Shown here in pieces: positions 62,905 to 64,000 of a stretch of DNA of 64,000 nt (position 1 is its first letter; each line of letters opens with the position of its first letter). The translations under genes were made by a program, and so were the position numbers. The notes beneath the pieces were generated by a model. It did no database searches. It was not told the origin of the DNA and saw nothing but the letters and a program-made list of their open reading frames with translations. Where the stretch lies: positions 186,001 through 250,000 of the forward strand of contig CAWFMY010000009.1 in assembly GCA_963816925.1 (NCBI GenBank), written 5' to 3'. The DNA is from CAIWHR01 sp963816925 (GTDB taxonomy: Bacteria; Pseudomonadota; Gammaproteobacteria; Burkholderiales; Casimicrobiaceae).

Positions 62905-64000
62905 CGCGCTTTCGCGCCTTGCGCGATCCACGCCGCGATCAGCACCCGCTCATCGTCGGTCATCTGCGTGAGGTTGCCGATCGGCATGTATTTGTTGGCG
63001 ACGGTCTCGCCGATCTTGCCCGCCTGCGCGGCGATCTGCTCGGGGGTCTCGAGCATGATGCCCTTCGGCGGTTGCGCGAAGCCCGCCTGCTGCGGCTGCG
63101 CCGCATGGCAAGGCACGCAGCGCTGCGCAATGACGGCCTGCACCTGCGCCATCGCGACCGCCGGGCCGCCCGGCGCAATTCCGCGCGGCGCGATCGCCGC
63201 CGCGACGCCGGCGAGCAGGACGCACGCCGCAATCGGGAGCCACGCCTTCTCGCTGCCCTTGTGGCGCAGCACGAAATACTGCCGGATCAGCACGCCCGGC
63301 GAGCATCACCAGCGCGAGCACCGCCCAGCCGTACGGATGCCCGTACGTCATCGGATAGTGGTTGCTGATCATCACGAACAGAACCGGGAGCGTGAAATAG
63401 GTGTTGTGCACCGAGCGCTGCTTGCCTGCGAGGCCCGGCGCCGGATCCGGCTCCCGTCCGGCGAGGATGTCCGCAACCATCGCCTTCTGCCCGGGGATGA
63501 TCACGAAAAAGACGTTCGCGACCATGATCGTGCCGAGCATGACGCCGACGTGCAGGTAGGCCGCGCGGGCGCTGAACACGTGCGCAAGCGCCCAGCACAT
63601 CGCGACGACGAACACGAACAGGAGCGCCGCGAGCACGGTTTCCCGGCCGCGCACGAGCCGGCAGAGCCCGTCGTAGACGAGCCAGCCGCCGACGATGACG
63701 GCGATGCTGATCGCAACGCCGGCGCCCGGCGAAATGTCGAGCACGCTGCGGTCGACGAGCCACGTCGACGCGCCGAACCAGTAGATGATCGCGAGGAGAC
63801 CCATCCCCGACAGCCACGTGGTGTAGGCCTCCCACTTCGACCAGTGCAGGTTGGCGGAAAGCGGCTCGCCCTTCGGGCCGGTCAGGAATTTCTGGCTGAC
63901 GTAGAACCCGCCGCCGTGAACCGCCCACAGCTCGCCGAACACCCCGCGCTCGCGGTCCGCCGCCTTGGCGGGCGGCGACAGCGAGTTGTCCAGCATGACG
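62901..64000 (-). CDS. puuD: Urate hydroxylase PuuD with C-terminal cytochrome c domain, 5' truncated, one frame break
   Basis: An inner-membrane urate oxidase: an N-terminal multi-helix domain oxidises urate and a C-terminal c-type cytochrome passes electrons to the respiratory chain. The visible part begins inside the protein at LDNSLSPPAKAADRERGVFGELWAVHGGGFY and includes HWSKWEAYTTWLSGMGLL, AKQ/QRSVHNTYFTLPVLFVMISNHYP and the heme site AVIAQRCVPCHAAQP, with the methionine ligand probably in NKYMPIGNLTQMT. One extra base near 63297 precedes LIRQYFVLRHKGSE. The ATG at 63996 is internal; the true start lies beyond 64000. Confidence 0.92.

Noticed and set aside
1..64000. tRNA, rRNA, riboswitch, insertion sequence or prophage
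   Set aside because: I looked for cloverleaf-like tails with CCA contexts, rRNA landmarks, transposase motifs and terminal inverted repeats in the gaps between genes and saw none.

Overview
The window is a GC-rich (roughly two thirds G+C), densely coding chromosome segment from a betaproteobacterium, most likely Burkholderiales or a close uncultured relative. The pointers are PhaR/phasin/PhbB storage genes, a Bug-type tricarboxylate-transporter binding protein, an RpfE-like gene directly before recJ, BamD back to back with RluD, and a LolCD pair. I found no rRNA, tRNA, CRISPR array, prophage or insertion sequence.

Layout. 1-4018 (minus): dipeptide/oligopeptide ABC transporter with two tandem paralogous binding proteins and the start of a permease. 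4198-18066: housekeeping genes (AlkA-like glycosylase, SrkA kinase, LolCD, RpfE-like, RecJ, a FabG-like reductase, a secreted unknown, DinG/YoaA helicase, BamD, RluD, PgeF, a ZIP metal transporter). 18137-23720: polyhydroxybutyrate block (phaC, phbB, phaP, phaR) with a Bug binding protein and a tiny lipoprotein between. 23838-25232: rimO. 25267-36036 (minus): a fermentation and energy block (pyruvate formate-lyase and its activase, an AspT-like exchanger, phosphotransacetylase, acetate kinase, FabI, a small RRM protein, a DUF3141 hydrolase), apparently one long operon preceded by an FNR-type box. 36330-39389: SBF transporter, GNAT acetyltransferase, duplicated-domain periplasmic protein, PPK2. 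39446-44995: a YiaW/YiaV-like secretion set, DUF2254 protein and a barrel-like outer-membrane protein. 44992-47563: VIT1-like and SulP membrane proteins. 47701-56299: RND efflux pump whose adaptor carries an OmpA domain, then a large MscS channel. 56304-61309 (minus): Mla-type lipid transport operon with an amino-acid-type binding protein in front. 61557-64000: purine catabolism (guanine deaminase, urate hydroxylase PuuD).

Theme. PHB, polyphosphate (PPK2) and acetate/formate fermentation genes lie close together. FNR-like palindromes occur upstream of the FabG-like reductase, phbB and the fermentation block, which suggests oxygen-linked control of carbon and energy storage.

Quality warning. 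About 39 single-base reading-frame breaks interrupt 21 genes that otherwise look full length. Where the frame can be reconstructed nearly all are one extra base, so most are probably consensus errors. Broken genes are reported here as single features spanning the breaks. A dispersed repeat family (a 120-bp tandem pair at 14304-14551 and a diverged inverted copy at 61351-61536) is the main non-coding curiosity.
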